Shown in pieces: positions 21,300-32,556 of a stretch of 64,000 nucleotides of DNA. Source of the DNA: Acidianus manzaensis (GTDB lineage: Archaea > Thermoproteota > Thermoprotei_A > Sulfolobales > Sulfolobaceae); NCBI RefSeq assembly GCF_002116695.1, contig NZ_CP020477.1, positions 1,743,501-1,807,500 on the forward strand, read 5' to 3'. Every line of letters begins with the position of its first letter. The first letter of the stretch is position 1. Both the position numbers and the translations under genes were made by a program. Under the pieces are notes generated by a model, which saw nothing but the letters and a program-made list of their open reading frames with translations, had not been told where the DNA came from and made no database searches.

Positions 21300-22160
21300 T
21301 TATACAAGTAATATATATTTTCCTATTAAACTATCATCTATGGCATTGTAGCTTCTTAGATAGTCGTAAATATTCTTAGATATAGAAATTTGTGTATCTC
21401 TAGTATTTACATTTAAATATTGTGTTGGATCTACAACTGTATTGATAGCTTTTTTGAAAAAATATACATAATTATTTACATTAGCATTTTTATATTTACC
21501 CTTAATTCTAGCAATGACATCTAGTAACATTAGAATTAGAATGTACTTTTTAGTGTAGGGATACATGAGCACAAGATCCTTAAACTGTATATTCAAACTG
21601 CGATAAATATTAATAACATTCTTTAATAGTCTAATTCTCCATAATTTTGTATATCTTCTTTCTCTCTCTATATAAAGATTTTTTGCTTTTATTTCTTGAT
21701 TTTCACCTATAATTAAGGGAAAAGTGATAGATATTTTCTGCCTACTCAAAAATTCTATATCTTCTCCATAATTTAGATTCTTCCAATTTCCAATTTTAAG
21801 GATTTGATCCTTTGACTGTATATAACTCATCATCGGACCTAATATAAGCAATTCTTTTAATCCAGATTTTATTACTTTGTGGAAGTTTTCATTATAATAA
21901 GTGTCGAGGTCGAAGTATGCTGTTATTGAGTTTTCTGGGCAGTGTTCTAGTGCGTATGCTCTTCCTTTTCCTCTGCTTGATTTTAAGCGTAAGAGTGTTA
22001 AATTATAATCTTTCTTTAGTTCTTGTAATTTTTCCCAAGTTCCGTCCTTGGAATAATTATCGACTATAACTATATCATAAGAGGGGTCAAATACTGATTT
22101 AATGCTTTCCTCTACAGTGTTAACGTTATTATATACTGTACCATAAATGCAAATAGTCAT
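21300..22160 (-). CDS. GT2-family glycosyltransferase
   Basis: 286 residues. The GT-A fold begins MTICIYGTVYNNVNTVEESI, then IVIVDNYSKDGTWE, and a DxD metal site in YFDLDTYYNE near residue 90. The C-terminal 150 residues are helical and basic without clear membrane spans. It probably adds a sugar to a glycan lipid. A TATA-like TTATATTTA lies about 25 bases before the ATG. The gene may be co-transcribed with the 826-residue gene 92 bases downstream. Confidence 0.82.
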   Translation of the reverse strand: MTICIYGTVYNNVNTVEESIKSVFDPSYDIVIVDNYSKDGTWEKLQELKKDYNLTLLRLKSSRGKGRAYALEHCPENSITAYFDLDTYYNENFHKVIKSGLKELLILGPMMSYIQSKDQILKIGNWKNLNYGEDIEFLSRQKISITFPLIIGENQEIKAKNLYIERERRYTKLWRIRLLKNVINIYRSLNIQFKDLVLMYPYTKKYILILMLLDVIARIKGKYKNANVNNYVYFFKKAINTVVDPTQYLNVNTRDTQISISKNIYDYLRSYNAIDDSLIGKYILLV

Positions 22161-22861
22161 AATAGCAAGTTAAAAAACACTAAATATAAGCTTTATGAAT
22201 AATATGTTTATATAATATTCAGAATACTTAAAGGTTTTAACAGCAGACTTAAGATATATCATGATGTTTTTACAGATGTGAACAGACAAATTTATTCATT
22301 TGAAATTTAGCTAAAAATTTCTTTAAAATTTTTGTACAGTTTATTTTAGTGTAAAGTTATTAAAATTATAATATACTCTTTTTATCAATGTACAATCTTC
22401 TTGATGATATATTTTTACAGCTATTATAAGATGAAGAATTAAATAAGGAGTGTAATAGTTATTCCTCATTCAATCCAGTAAAATACCAGTAAAGTGTTTT
22501 GTTCCAGCATCGTAATATTTGTTGCTTAGTGTTATTTAGGAATACTATTTTATGCATAGCATAAGCTGTTTTGTTTAAGATTTAAGTTTTCCACTTACTA
22601 GTGTTTCCTTGATTTCCAGTTAGCAGTTTAAAGGAAATTACCTCACCATAAAAAATCAAAATATTTATTCGTGGACTAATAATATATTTTTCATTTAACT
22701 TCTTAATTCTATCGCTTATCAGAAAAAATTTTCACTTAATACGATTATTATTCTTAGAAATCTTTAACGTAATATAAACATGTATTAACAATTTTCCTAT
22801 AATTGCTAATCAGTATTTTTGTACATAAAAATTTTATACAAGTCATTACTAAATTCTCTGC
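22161..22861. other. 700-base AT-rich gap, nothing recognised
   Basis: I see no open frame of note, no repeat shared with other parts of the window, and no RNA-like GC-rich fold. It separates the divergent GT2 (21300-22160) and the carbamoyltransferase pseudogene. Confidence 0.5.
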
Positions 22862-24637
<1,776 letters not shown>

Positions 24638-24733
24638 AGAAGAAAAAGAGAGAAAATCATTTTATATACTCTCTCTTTTTGCTTTAAATCTATAACAGAT
24701 TGATTTTTAAATTTTACATCCTTCATTATTCAA

Positions 24734-25498
24734 ATGAAGGTAAGTGTAGTAATTCCCACACTTAACAGTGAGAAGACTATTGGTTTAGCAGTAAGTTCTG
24801 CGTTAAAATTTTCAGATGAGGTCATCGTAGTTGATTCGTTCTCTTCTGATAGAACTGTGGAAATTGCTGAAAAGGAGGGAGCAAAGGTAATCCAGATCAA
24901 AGGCAGTAGGCTTATTGCTAGGATTGAAGGAGCAAAGAGAGCTAAAGGAGACTACGTAGTTAACCTAGATTCTGACATGTATTTTTCTGACAACTTTAAG
25001 GGATTTGAGGAGAAAGTAGTTGCTTTAGGAGAAATTACTGTGGGGAAAGGAACAGTTTATAAAATAATGTCGATAGATAGGGAAATAACTCACAGGAGAT
25101 GGATGGAAAATCTGGACGTAAAAAAGGGCGGAATTATTCCGAGGATGTACGATAGGGAACTGTTGTTGAAAGCTTATGATAATATCCCTGGACATCTTAG
25201 GGAGAGATTGAATGCCTTTGAGGATAGTATTATATATTACGAAGTCTCAAAACTGTACAAGGGAAAAGTTCAGTTTATCCCTAGTGCTGTATACCATATA
25301 GAAGACGATTCTCTCTTTCAATTCATGAGGAAATGGTACAAATATGGGAAGAACGCAAAGCTTCTAAAGGGGACTGAGTACGAAAGGATTATGAAAGAAA
25401 GAGGAATGAGACCCGGACTAACTATGTCAGAAAAGGTAAAATTGGTTTTGCCTACGTTAATTAAAGGTATACCTTTCGCCTTAGGATATTATTTATAG
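24734..25498 (+). CDS. GT2-family glycosyltransferase
   Basis: 254 residues. SVVIPTLNSEKTIGLAV, VIVVDSFSSDRTVEIAEK and NLDSDMYFSDNF (DxD-type) place it in GT2. The tail (ILP-TLIKGIPFALGYYL) is moderately hydrophobic and may touch the membrane. A TATA-like TTTTTAAATTT sits about 30 bases before the ATG. It follows the carbamoyltransferase remnant by 96 bases and closes the glycan locus on its right side apart from the FkbM gene at 26041. Confidence 0.85.
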   Translation: MKVSVVIPTLNSEKTIGLAVSSALKFSDEVIVVDSFSSDRTVEIAEKEGAKVIQIKGSRLIARIEGAKRAKGDYVVNLDSDMYFSDNFKGFEEKVVALGEITVGKGTVYKIMSIDREITHRRWMENLDVKKGGIIPRMYDRELLLKAYDNIPGHLRERLNAFEDSIIYYEVSKLYKGKVQFIPSAVYHIEDDSLFQFMRKWYKYGKNAKLLKGTEYERIMKERGMRPGLTMSEKVKLVLPTLIKGIPFALGYYL

Positions 25499-25583
25499 AT
25501 CGATGTGTCTATATAAATATTTAATATCTCACAAGCAAGATAGAGGGCGATGTGAAAGTTCCATATTATAAGGAAAATGATTA

Positions 25584-25736
25584 ATGAGTCTATTAAAGAA
25601 TTGTGAGGCTGACGTTATTTTAAACTCAGAGTTAGAGAAGATAGTGTTTGAAGCTCACCCTAAACTGAGTAAGGTTTCTAATAAGAAGATAATTTCTAAG
25701 TTGGAGAGCGAGAAATGTAACAGTAAAATTAAATGA
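25584..25736 (+). CDS. Small open frame, 50 residues, unknown
   Basis: ATG 25584 to TGA 25736 encodes a charged, helical peptide (MSLLKNCEADVILNSELEKI at the start). I do not recognise it. It lies in a stretch of decayed DNA just before an antitoxin remnant, so it may itself be a fragment. Frame, codon use and position give only weak support. Confidence 0.3.
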   Translation: MSLLKNCEADVILNSELEKIVFEAHPKLSKVSNKKIISKLESEKCNSKIK

Positions 25737-25791
25737 GACGGAGATAATTTATTGTGAGAAAATAATTTGAACATAGTTCATTGTTTAATTA

Positions 25792-25914
25792 AGCGTTAGA
25801 GTAAGAAAAGATCTTAAGGAGAAGACCGAGGAGTTAGTAATAAACATTAGAGAAATTGTGGAGAAGGCTTTAGAGGAAACATGTAAAGGTATAGAGTATG
25901 AATTTAGAGTCTAA
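25792..25914 (+). pseudogene. VapB-like antitoxin remnant without start codon
   Basis: 41 codons reading SVRVRKDLKEKTEELVINIR, then EIVEKALEE, the ribbon-helix-helix pattern (I/V-R-V-x-K-D-L-K-E-K-x-E-E-L) of Sulfolobales VapB antitoxins. An in-frame TAA replaces the expected start three codons upstream. No VapC (PIN) toxin gene follows. The rest of 25499-26040 holds only the 50-codon frame at 25584. Confidence 0.45.
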
Positions 25915-26040
25915 GGAGGCAAGTGGCAAAAGCCCTTACTCATTTTGTTATTTAAAATCTAATATGTCTACAGTTATAAAATGGAATTTAGCTGATATAT
26001 AAGTTTATGAAATAACTAACCAGCAGATATACTACATATG

Positions 26041-26811
26041 TTATTTTCTAACATACATAGCGTAATAGATTCCTGGATATGTTAGCTCTTCTTTTAATTT
26101 ATATAACCCATGTCCTTGCAATTTAGTGTCTACAAAGTTTCGATTTTGTTCATGAACTTCTATTATTACCTTATTTGTTCTATCCAGAGTATTTTCAGCA
26201 CCTATTAGAACCTCATTTTCTAAGCCTTCAACATCAATCTTTAACAAATCTATTCTACTTAACTTCAGTGAATCTAGAGTTAGAATTTTAACTCTATATC
26301 CAGATTGTGAGACATGAGTTTCGTCAAAATCAAGTTCAATAGTCACCTCACCTTCTTTACTTCCTAATGCTACGTTATATAGTTTAACGTTATCGAATTT
26401 GTTATCGTGAACGTTGAGTGATAATATCTTAAATGAGTTCGGATTAGGTTCAAAAGAGTAAACAGTACATTTGTTTTTAGCAGCCCTTAAAGTATATGCA
26501 CCAATATAAGCACCAACATCTACAAAAACTTCTCCTTCTTCAAAGGAAAACCATTTTCTAACGTTAATCTCTTGCCTTAATAAGTAATGCTGAATGTCGT
26601 GGATGAAATTATGTTTACGTACATTAAATATTATACCGTCTATCTTTACCTTTATTAAGCTCGTGACATCTTCATTGTGCTCAAATCCTTTGTGAAGAAT
26701 AAAGTAATTTACGAAAGTTTTTAGTGAGAGATAGTAGAAGATAGGCAAAGTTCTGAGATCGGCTGGAAAAACCTTTAAATAATCTGAATAACGCATACAC
26801 CAATATTTCAA
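26041..26811 (-). CDS. FkbM-family SAM-dependent methyltransferase
   Basis: 256 residues. VFVDVGAYIGAYTLRAA (SAM loop near residue 108), YSFEPNPNSFKIL, and LLKIDVEGLENEVLIGA (FkbM signature) are all intact. The N-terminal ~95 residues are typical of archaeal members. It is probably an O-methyltransferase for a surface sugar. It stands alone at the right end of the glycan locus; upstream (26812-27000) there is only IS-like debris. Confidence 0.87.
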   Translation of the reverse strand: MKYWCMRYSDYLKVFPADLRTLPIFYYLSLKTFVNYFILHKGFEHNEDVTSLIKVKIDGIIFNVRKHNFIHDIQHYLLRQEINVRKWFSFEEGEVFVDVGAYIGAYTLRAAKNKCTVYSFEPNPNSFKILSLNVHDNKFDNVKLYNVALGSKEGEVTIELDFDETHVSQSGYRVKILTLDSLKLSRIDLLKIDVEGLENEVLIGAENTLDRTNKVIIEVHEQNRNFVDTKLQGHGLYKLKEELTYPGIYYAMYVRK

Positions 26812-27249
26812 ATATCTATTATTAAGTTTTGATATTAAATGTGTTCTGTGAATCGCCTTAGAACGTTGTTAATCGAAAGACTAGTGCAAGAGAACTGAAC
26901 ATGATGAAAGCGTCGTAAAAATTTACGAACTGATGTTCCCCTTTTACGTCTTCAGACACTGGTGGGAACTACTCTAAAGAGATTTAGCCATCCATCGCGT
27001 ATTTTTAACTGAATGAAGAGAATCGGTTAAAGGAAAGTTGATATTTTTACAAACATATTTCAATTAAAATAAAAAAGTAAATTATTCACTTAAGAGAACA
27101 GATAAATGGAATCAAGTATAAGGCAAAATACTACTAACCTTATTAGAGAAGGCGAAGGTAATATCAACATGCCTTACGGTATGGGACAGAGTGAAAAACA
27201 TAGAATTAGCTTTTCTAATAAGGTAATATCTTAATCCAAATTAAGTGAG
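26812..27249. other. Intergenic debris, probable IS remnant
   Basis: Around 26900-27010 both strands have short broken frames (plus strand VVKIYELMFPFYVFRHWW) with higher GC than the surroundings, as in other decayed transposases here. I cannot name the family. From about 27250 the sequence becomes the left copy of the 630-bp direct repeat. Confidence 0.35.
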
Positions 27250-27876
27250 GTTTTATTTTAAGGCTTGTCTTCAATGCTTTATTCAACGCAGGTACATTTT
27301 CTCAAAAAACGAAGAAAGTGATGTTATCTATTCCTTTTAGCATTAATAAGGCTGCACTTAGAAGTTTTATTGATCAATGGTATACGTTTTATATGGAAGC
27401 TGAAAATCTATCCGGTAATATTCCTTCCGATGTAGCCGATAACTATTTGGAAGCAGTTAGGTGCTTTAATGCTAATGCGTATAGGGCATCTGTAGTAATG
27501 GCTAGGAGAACTCTAGAATTAGCATTGTTTAGAAAAGGATTAATAAAAGAAAAAGAGACTATAGCAAGTTTTATACAGAGAGAAAAGGAAAAGTCTTCTG
27601 AACAAAGAGTGCTTAGTGATAAAGTGCTTGATTTATTAAGTGCTATTAGGGTGTTCGGTAATTATGGGGCGCATGTGTCTGATGACATGCTGAATGATAT
27701 AACTGAAGAAGATGCAAGACTAACAATAGAAATCTTAAAGAAAGCCCTAAGTGAGCTATTCAGACCGAATCTATTGCGTAAACTGGGGGAATTAACTCGA
27801 AACGCCTAACGTATTCTACTACTTCACTATTCTAATTTTCTTTTATAGTTTGATTCTATTTCTGCTTCTACTTGTC
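27250..27876. repeat. Direct repeat, left copy (pairs with 36660-37286)
   Basis: About 627 bp highly similar (roughly 95% by eye) to 36660-37286. It includes the C-terminal 160 codons of the DUF4145 gene and the 3' end of the convergent small gene. The breakpoints are sharp: homology starts within codons for LRL-F-ALFNAGT and ends in TTCTGCTTCTAC. The two copies bracket the secretion-like operon. Confidence 0.85.
27318..27809 (+). CDS. DUF4145 (HEPN-like) domain protein, N-terminally truncated copy
   Basis: 163 residues from GTG-ATG, matching residues 133-292 of the protein at 36302. The frame is open back to about 27250, where the repeat begins. The domain motif IRVFGNYGAH near residue 112 is the conserved I-R-x-x-G-N-x-x-A-H of DUF4145, a member of the HEPN group. 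Six bases containing the original stop (TAAGTA in the other copy) are missing, so 15 extra residues (RPNLLRKLGELTRNA) are read. It may be an inactive duplicate or a free-standing C-terminal domain. Confidence 0.65.
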   Translation: MMLSIPFSINKAALRSFIDQWYTFYMEAENLSGNIPSDVADNYLEAVRCFNANAYRASVVMARRTLELALFRKGLIKEKETIASFIQREKEKSSEQRVLSDKVLDLLSAIRVFGNYGAHVSDDMLNDITEEDARLTIEILKKALSELFRPNLLRKLGELTRNA

Positions 27877-27928
27877 GAGATTCTACCAAATCTAAAATGT
27901 CTGGTATGACTATCTGAACTTGTTCCAT
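27827..27928 (-). CDS. Small leaderless gene, 33 residues, unknown
   Basis: ATG 27928 to TAG 27827 encodes an acidic peptide beginning MEQVQIVIPDILDLVESRQV and ending KRKLE. A TATA box (CTTATATATT near 27950) lies about 23 bases upstream, as expected for a real leaderless gene. Its last 14 codons are repeated in the right repeat at about 37230-37286, where the first half is lost. It is convergent with the DUF4145 gene, 17 bases away. A paired regulator or antitoxin is conceivable, but this is inference. Confidence 0.45.
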   Translation of the reverse strand: MEQVQIVIPDILDLVESRQVEAEIESNYKRKLE

Positions 27929-27987
27929 AATTTAAACTAATGCAAAATAATATATAAGTATTAGGAAGAGAAAAAGAAGAATATATC

Positions 27988-29904
27988 TTAGAATGTCTGA
28001 GTTCTTTTCTTTCCTGGCTTTCTTAATCTCGTTTCCCTAATCTTATTTTGAATGCTCTCAAACGGCCTGACATTGATACCTTGAGCATTAAGCCAGCTAT
28101 CCATCTTTTGCCCAAACTTCTGTGCAGTCATTATAGCTCCTGCTTTTAGATTTTCGCCAACACCATATGCAAATGCGTGAGCCTTTGTTTCCTTAATCTC
28201 AACATCCTTCTTCCTCAAGTTAGTAGCAGTTTCGCGAAAAACAGTTGCCTGTCCTTGTTTTTCTGTATTAAGTGATGAGATTGCAGTAACGTTATTCATG
28301 TCCGATCCAGTTATCCTCATATTGTTGTTCGTTGGTTTCGCTTGCATCGGTCCGTAGTCAGTATATTCCTTCGCTGAAGTTATCTCGTACCCCTTAGGAA
28401 CGTTCACTGGGTTTTCAGCACTCGTAGATATCTTTGCAGATTCCCTATTCCTAATTCTACTTATGATCCCTACTGGCGCCGGTCCGGGCGAATTCACTGA
28501 TAGAGAAGAAGGCGTGCCATACTGTTGTGATAGTTTCGTTCCGGGTGATGGAGGAGGATTCGAAACGTTCATATTTATCCTCCCAAGTCCCGTTCTTAAT
28601 TTTGAAGATCCGACCGAAGCGCCTACTTGAGCAGGAGCTCCAGCAGGTACTGGTGTAGGTGTATTCTGCCCCGCGCCACTTCCTCCTCTTCCGCCTGCTC
28701 CTCTTCCTCTTTTGAATGGTAGAAGATTCGTCCCTAATGACAATAATCCCGATCCGCCTGCAAAACTGATCATCATCGGTAAAAATCCATACAAGACGGG
28801 GGACGCTAAGTACAATATCGTTGCGTAGCCTGCGTTTGATGTACCTACGCTCAGTAGCGTTAGAAAGATGCCAGAAGCTATTATACCAGAGAAGGCCATC
28901 CCTAATACAAATTCTATTAAGAATTTCACCGCCCCGCGAAGGGGAGGGAATACCCATAATGCCATGAACACTGGGAATAGTACCAGCGCTGCAGCGACGG
29001 CGAAAAATCTTATTGCAGCTAACATTCCTGCTATTGCTAGAGAAAATAGTATATCTGACGCAGTGTCCGCCAGAGCGGGAACGAAGTATCCTCCTGCAAA
29101 TCCCCCTGCAATTAATGCAGCTGCTGAATCACCCATGCTTGTTATCGTTCCTGATACGGGTTGTATCAGGCAGTTTGCTATATAGTTAATAACTGTTGCA
29201 AAAATTTCATAAATGTAAGGCATTGATATTATAAGAAGTACTGCTGCAGCTACATCTTTCGAAACATCTTTCAGCATAGCAAATACGTCTTCTTTCTGCC
29301 ACAGTGTCCAAATAATATCCCCTAATATCGCTATACCTAGAACTCCGAACGCAATGTTCTCTGTGAATTGATAAACGCTTTCCCCGTTTATCTGGATTGA
29401 TAGAATTTGAGATGAGCTTGGCATATCGATAAGCCATTGAACGGGCACCCCTAACTGGAAAGAGGTCCCAGGTATTCCGATACCGAACACAGCGTTAACT
29501 TGAGGTGGTTTCAAATTTACATTATTAACGCCAAAAATTGAAGGGCCATAATTTAACATGAAGATCAGCGCTATAGCAGTCAAGAAATACCCCAAACCTT
29601 CCCTGCCGTTCCCCCGAACTAGCTCAATAGCTGCGAAGATAACAGAAAACGCCGCTGCAGCGTATATGGCATACGATATGTCAGACCAGCCTGGGATATT
29701 ATAACTTTGATAACTTATTGTGCTCGTGATAATAGTCCATCCAAATGCTAGAATAAATGCCCCGATTGTAGTTCCAAATATTATCTTTCTTCCTTCGGCA
29801 GACCTACCTAAAGTAAATAAAATAGCACTAGCTATTATCCCTCCGAAAACCACAATCCAGCCGAAATAATCCAGATAATCTACTAATGTGCCTAGTTCTA
29901 TCAC
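27988..29904 (-). CDS. VirB6/CedA-like polytopic membrane protein
   Basis: 638 residues. About 9-10 spans lie in residues 15-400, including a long glycine/alanine-rich block (GGFAGGYFVPALADTASDI near residue 265). A hydrophilic tail of ~240 residues follows, with G/P-rich linkers and a basic end (KPGKKRTQTF). Multi-span proteins of this size beside a VirB4 ATPase are typical of archaeal conjugation and Ced DNA-import systems, where they form the VirB6-like channel. The assignment rests on context and topology, not on a sequence motif. CTATTTAAAT at 29931-29940 is its own TATA box, so it can be transcribed separately from the genes upstream. Confidence 0.6.
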   Translation of the reverse strand: MIELGTLVDYLDYFGWIVVFGGIIASAILFTLGRSAEGRKIIFGTTIGAFILAFGWTIITSTISYQSYNIPGWSDISYAIYAAAAFSVIFAAIELVRGNGREGLGYFLTAIALIFMLNYGPSIFGVNNVNLKPPQVNAVFGIGIPGTSFQLGVPVQWLIDMPSSSQILSIQINGESVYQFTENIAFGVLGIAILGDIIWTLWQKEDVFAMLKDVSKDVAAAVLLIISMPYIYEIFATVINYIANCLIQPVSGTITSMGDSAAALIAGGFAGGYFVPALADTASDILFSLAIAGMLAAIRFFAVAAALVLFPVFMALWVFPPLRGAVKFLIEFVLGMAFSGIIASGIFLTLLSVGTSNAGYATILYLASPVLYGFLPMMISFAGGSGLLSLGTNLLPFKRGRGAGGRGGSGAGQNTPTPVPAGAPAQVGASVGSSKLRTGLGRINMNVSNPPPSPGTKLSQQYGTPSSLSVNSPGPAPVGIISRIRNRESAKISTSAENPVNVPKGYEITSAKEYTDYGPMQAKPTNNNMRITGSDMNNVTAISSLNTEKQGQATVFRETATNLRKKDVEIKETKAHAFAYGVGENLKAGAIMTAQKFGQKMDSWLNAQGINVRPFESIQNKIRETRLRKPGKKRTQTF

Positions 29905-29930
29905 TTTTCCTCAAAGAAAAAATAAGGAAT

Positions 29931-29940
29931 ATTTAAATAG
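29931..29940 (-). promoter_or_regulatory. TATA box for the VirB6-like gene
   Basis: On the minus strand the sequence is CTATTTAAAT, centred about 31 bases before ATG 29904. The same box occurs twice in the 34421/34498 divergent region, suggesting shared promoter strength or control. Confidence 0.55.
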
Positions 29941-29943
29941 AGT

Positions 29944-31725
29944 TCACGCGCCAAAGAACTCAACACTATAATTCGCATATTCATATTGTTCAAATTCAAT
30001 AGCCCCGTCACACCAATTGAGCCATTTATAAAATGTATGCGTTCCATTTTCTATATCTGTTATATTCGCAAATCCGTACATGAAAGAAGATACGACCAAT
30101 CCTTGTGAGCCGTTTACTATTATTTTGCTAATGAGAGGAAGCTCCAGCGGTCCTATAATTTCCATTGTTGCGTTTGGTATACTGTAGTTCAGCCAAGGTA
30201 TACTGAAAGATGCGAAATATAACGCTAAGTTTCGTACTTCCCAAGAAGGTCCAGAATAGTTAGCCAGGATTTGCACTGGCTGTAAGGTTTCACTTTCATT
30301 AATTTGATGTAAATCATTCACTAACGACATAAATAATGTTATCGCTGTGAAATTAGCATATTTCTCATTAGCGAAGTAATTCGTTAGATATTTATAAAGT
30401 CCGTATAAATAAGCAGGTCCTTGTAGAAATTCCAGAGCGAAATTATGTTCGTATACTTGATTTTGAGGAATATGATGGAATACCCATTGGGGCTGTTTTG
30501 CTATATTATCATTTACTTTTATATTGAGATAGTAGTTTATCGTATTCCCAGTCTGTTGTCTATATTGCTTAGTGATAATTTCTATATGTCCCGCGTTCCA
30601 TGTTCTATTTATCATATAGTTTGCAATCTTAATCGTATCGTAAGTCATGATCGTTGGTGTAGAGAAATTTTTAGTTTCAAAGCTCCAGATCAAAAATGAA
30701 AAATCAGCGTTGATTATTCTAGTATGATAAGTTTGATTTCCTATGACTGTCACGGGGTTAGTTCCATTGAAAACTCTAATCGTCATGGGGATACTGACAT
30801 TATACTCGTACCAGTTAAAAGTAAAATTCTGATAAGACACGTATGGTCCTTTAGGACAGTATATATAAACATGATAAGTATAGTTTCCCTGAGTGTAAGT
30901 ATAATTATAGCAGGCCTGAGTTGTGCTCAAAGAGAGAAGAGCGTAAACTTCCTCAGGATAGTGTTGTATACAGACTATACCCGTTATATTTTCTGTGACA
31001 TTTCCGCCAACCCAGTAGAACATATACTTAAAGTTTGTAGTATTGACCAGCTTATTATTTGCATATAAATAAGCGGTCCCGCTTACATTCATATTGTAAT
31101 AGTAATATTCATACACATTGTTACAAATAATGTAAGTCCGATTATAGAATAGGTAAGTTTGGACATTATAACTGGTAGTCACGTGGGTTTTTACTGAAGT
31201 TTTGTTGATAATCTGGCAAACTGGGGAGTTTACCGTAATGTTATCGGATGGCGGATACGAAACATTGAACGGACTGGCATTAAAGAAGGATAATTTCAAA
31301 TGATAAAATGTAAGATTAGCACCGTTGTACTCAACCGCATTATATAATTTATATGTAATATTACTAGGCTCTAGTGCGCCTGCAAGATCCGCAGTTGTCC
31401 AATAAGGACCAGGAGCTATCATACTTGCATTGTAGGAAAGCAACTGTAGTATTGCTTCTTCTAGTGGTGTTCCTGTTCCGTCACTTAGGAAGATCTTCAA
31501 GTTCGAATCATTCGTAAGGTTAGTTGGAGTTACAGGTAGCTGCAGCATACAATTCAGTAAAGTTCCTCCAGTGATTGTCATATTTTTATAATAATTTGGC
31601 GGAACAGGGGGCTTAATTGGTACTACACTGAAGTGCACATTTGCTGCTATTTGTAACGCTAACATTATCAGTAAAATAGCTACAACAAACCAAATTATTG
31701 CCTTGTGCGGTTCTTCTGTTTCCAT
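29944..31725 (-). CDS. Surface glycoprotein of the transfer operon, unknown family
   Basis: 593 residues. One membrane span at residues 9-29 after a short charged N-terminus; the rest is hydrophilic, rich in Y, N and T, with well over 15 N-x-S/T sequons and several cysteines. This is a type II surface protein with a large extracellular domain. I recognise no family. Its position between the VirB4-like ATPase and the VirB6-like protein suggests the surface-exposed part of the machine (adhesion, mating contact or a pseudopilus cap). It starts seven bases after the 230-residue gene ends. Confidence 0.55.
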   Translation of the reverse strand: METEEPHKAIIWFVVAILLIMLALQIAANVHFSVVPIKPPVPPNYYKNMTITGGTLLNCMLQLPVTPTNLTNDSNLKIFLSDGTGTPLEEAILQLLSYNASMIAPGPYWTTADLAGALEPSNITYKLYNAVEYNGANLTFYHLKLSFFNASPFNVSYPPSDNITVNSPVCQIINKTSVKTHVTTSYNVQTYLFYNRTYIICNNVYEYYYYNMNVSGTAYLYANNKLVNTTNFKYMFYWVGGNVTENITGIVCIQHYPEEVYALLSLSTTQACYNYTYTQGNYTYHVYIYCPKGPYVSYQNFTFNWYEYNVSIPMTIRVFNGTNPVTVIGNQTYHTRIINADFSFLIWSFETKNFSTPTIMTYDTIKIANYMINRTWNAGHIEIITKQYRQQTGNTINYYLNIKVNDNIAKQPQWVFHHIPQNQVYEHNFALEFLQGPAYLYGLYKYLTNYFANEKYANFTAITLFMSLVNDLHQINESETLQPVQILANYSGPSWEVRNLALYFASFSIPWLNYSIPNATMEIIGPLELPLISKIIVNGSQGLVVSSFMYGFANITDIENGTHTFYKWLNWCDGAIEFEQYEYANYSVEFFGA

Positions 31726-31732
31726 TTTCTTC

Positions 31733-32425
31733 TCACCTTATCAATATTTCTAAAATTCTTTCAAATGAAACTGAAAAACCTGCTATCATCATTACCATTG
31801 TTATGATCATTTCCTTAATGTTCAAAATCAGTAATTCTTTGTGAAATAAAATCGCTCCGAATGCTCCTACTGCTATTCCTATTATTATTATAATGTAATC
31901 TGCATAGCTGACTGCAGGGGATTTTGATTGTATGATCTGCTGTTTCTCTTCAGTGCGAATATATTTCTGTGCTTGCGATGCGCTTTTCTGCTGTTTCTCT
32001 TCTTTCTTTTTCGATTTCTCTTCTTTCTTCTTTTTCATTTCCTCTTTTTTCTTCAGTTTTTCTTCCATCTTTCTTCTTTTCTCTTCCTCTTTCTTCCTCT
32101 TGAGCTCCTCCTTTTTCTGTTTCAGCTCTTCTTTGCTCTTACTAGAACTAGAGCTCCCGAACAAGTAATAGGACATCAGGCCTATTAGCAATGATTCTGG
32201 TCCGACAGATTTTTTCGGATAAGCTATTAAAAATCCTAGAAATGCAATTAATAAAATCCCTAAAAGTTCTGTCACTGGTTTTCCACTATCAATGAGTTTA
32301 TACCCTACTAGCACCGCAATGAGCCCGTACATCATATTTTTCATTGTCAGGAAAGAATTTCCGCCTAGAGGTTCTTCAAAAAAGTTGATTTCGTCTATAA
32401 TCAGACTCTCTCTTAATCTTGCCAT
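31733..32425 (-). CDS. Membrane protein with lysine/glutamate-rich coiled coil
   Basis: 230 residues. Two to three spans in residues 25-92 are followed by a highly charged K/E repeat (residues ~95-150, many KKEE and KKKEE units) that should form a long single helix or coiled coil. Two more spans lie near residues 172-225. The charged helix is probably cytoplasmic and could dock the VirB4 ATPase to the membrane, which is inference. The start overlaps the RHH gene by 13 bases and the end lies seven bases from the 593-residue gene, so the operon is tight. Confidence 0.55.
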   Translation of the reverse strand: MARLRESLIIDEINFFEEPLGGNSFLTMKNMMYGLIAVLVGYKLIDSGKPVTELLGILLIAFLGFLIAYPKKSVGPESLLIGLMSYYLFGSSSSSKSKEELKQKKEELKRKKEEEKRRKMEEKLKKKEEMKKKKEEKSKKKEEKQQKSASQAQKYIRTEEKQQIIQSKSPAVSYADYIIIIIGIAVGAFGAILFHKELLILNIKEMIITMVMMIAGFSVSFERILEILIR

Positions 32426-32556
32426 TCTCTCACCCTCTCTAGAATTATCTCTCTTACGACCTGGGAAACTGAACTTCCCTTAATTTCTGCCATCTTCAAT
32501 AATTTATTGTAAATGTCTTCATCTATATACGTTATTACGGCCTTTCTCTTCATCAT
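32413..32556 (-). CDS. Ribbon-helix-helix (CopG-like) small DNA-binding protein
   Basis: 47 residues, MMKRKAVITYIDEDIYNKLL then KMAEIKGSSVSQVVREIILE. The pattern is a beta strand (KAVITYID), a helix, a turn GSS and a second helix, as in CopG/Arc-type RHH proteins. Its start overlaps the stop of the VirB4-like gene (ATGA) and its end overlaps the next gene, so translation is coupled. Such proteins in plasmid operons normally repress their own promoter; here the target could be the divergent promoter at 34435-34474. Confidence 0.65.
   Translation of the reverse strand: MMKRKAVITYIDEDIYNKLLKMAEIKGSSVSQVVREIILERVREWQD

Noticed and set aside
25792..25914. Functional VapBC toxin-antitoxin pair
   Set aside because: The antitoxin has no start codon and no PIN-domain toxin gene follows.
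28457..28957. A 166-codon minus-strand frame inside the VirB6-like gene
   Set aside because: It lies in another frame of the same strand, has a composition unlike a protein (many R, W and C), and overlaps a well-supported gene with its own promoter.
31928..32188. Two plus-strand phenylalanine/leucine-rich frames of ~80 codons
   Set aside because: They are the complement of the K/E-rich codons (AAR/GAR) of the leftward 230-residue gene and have no independent support.
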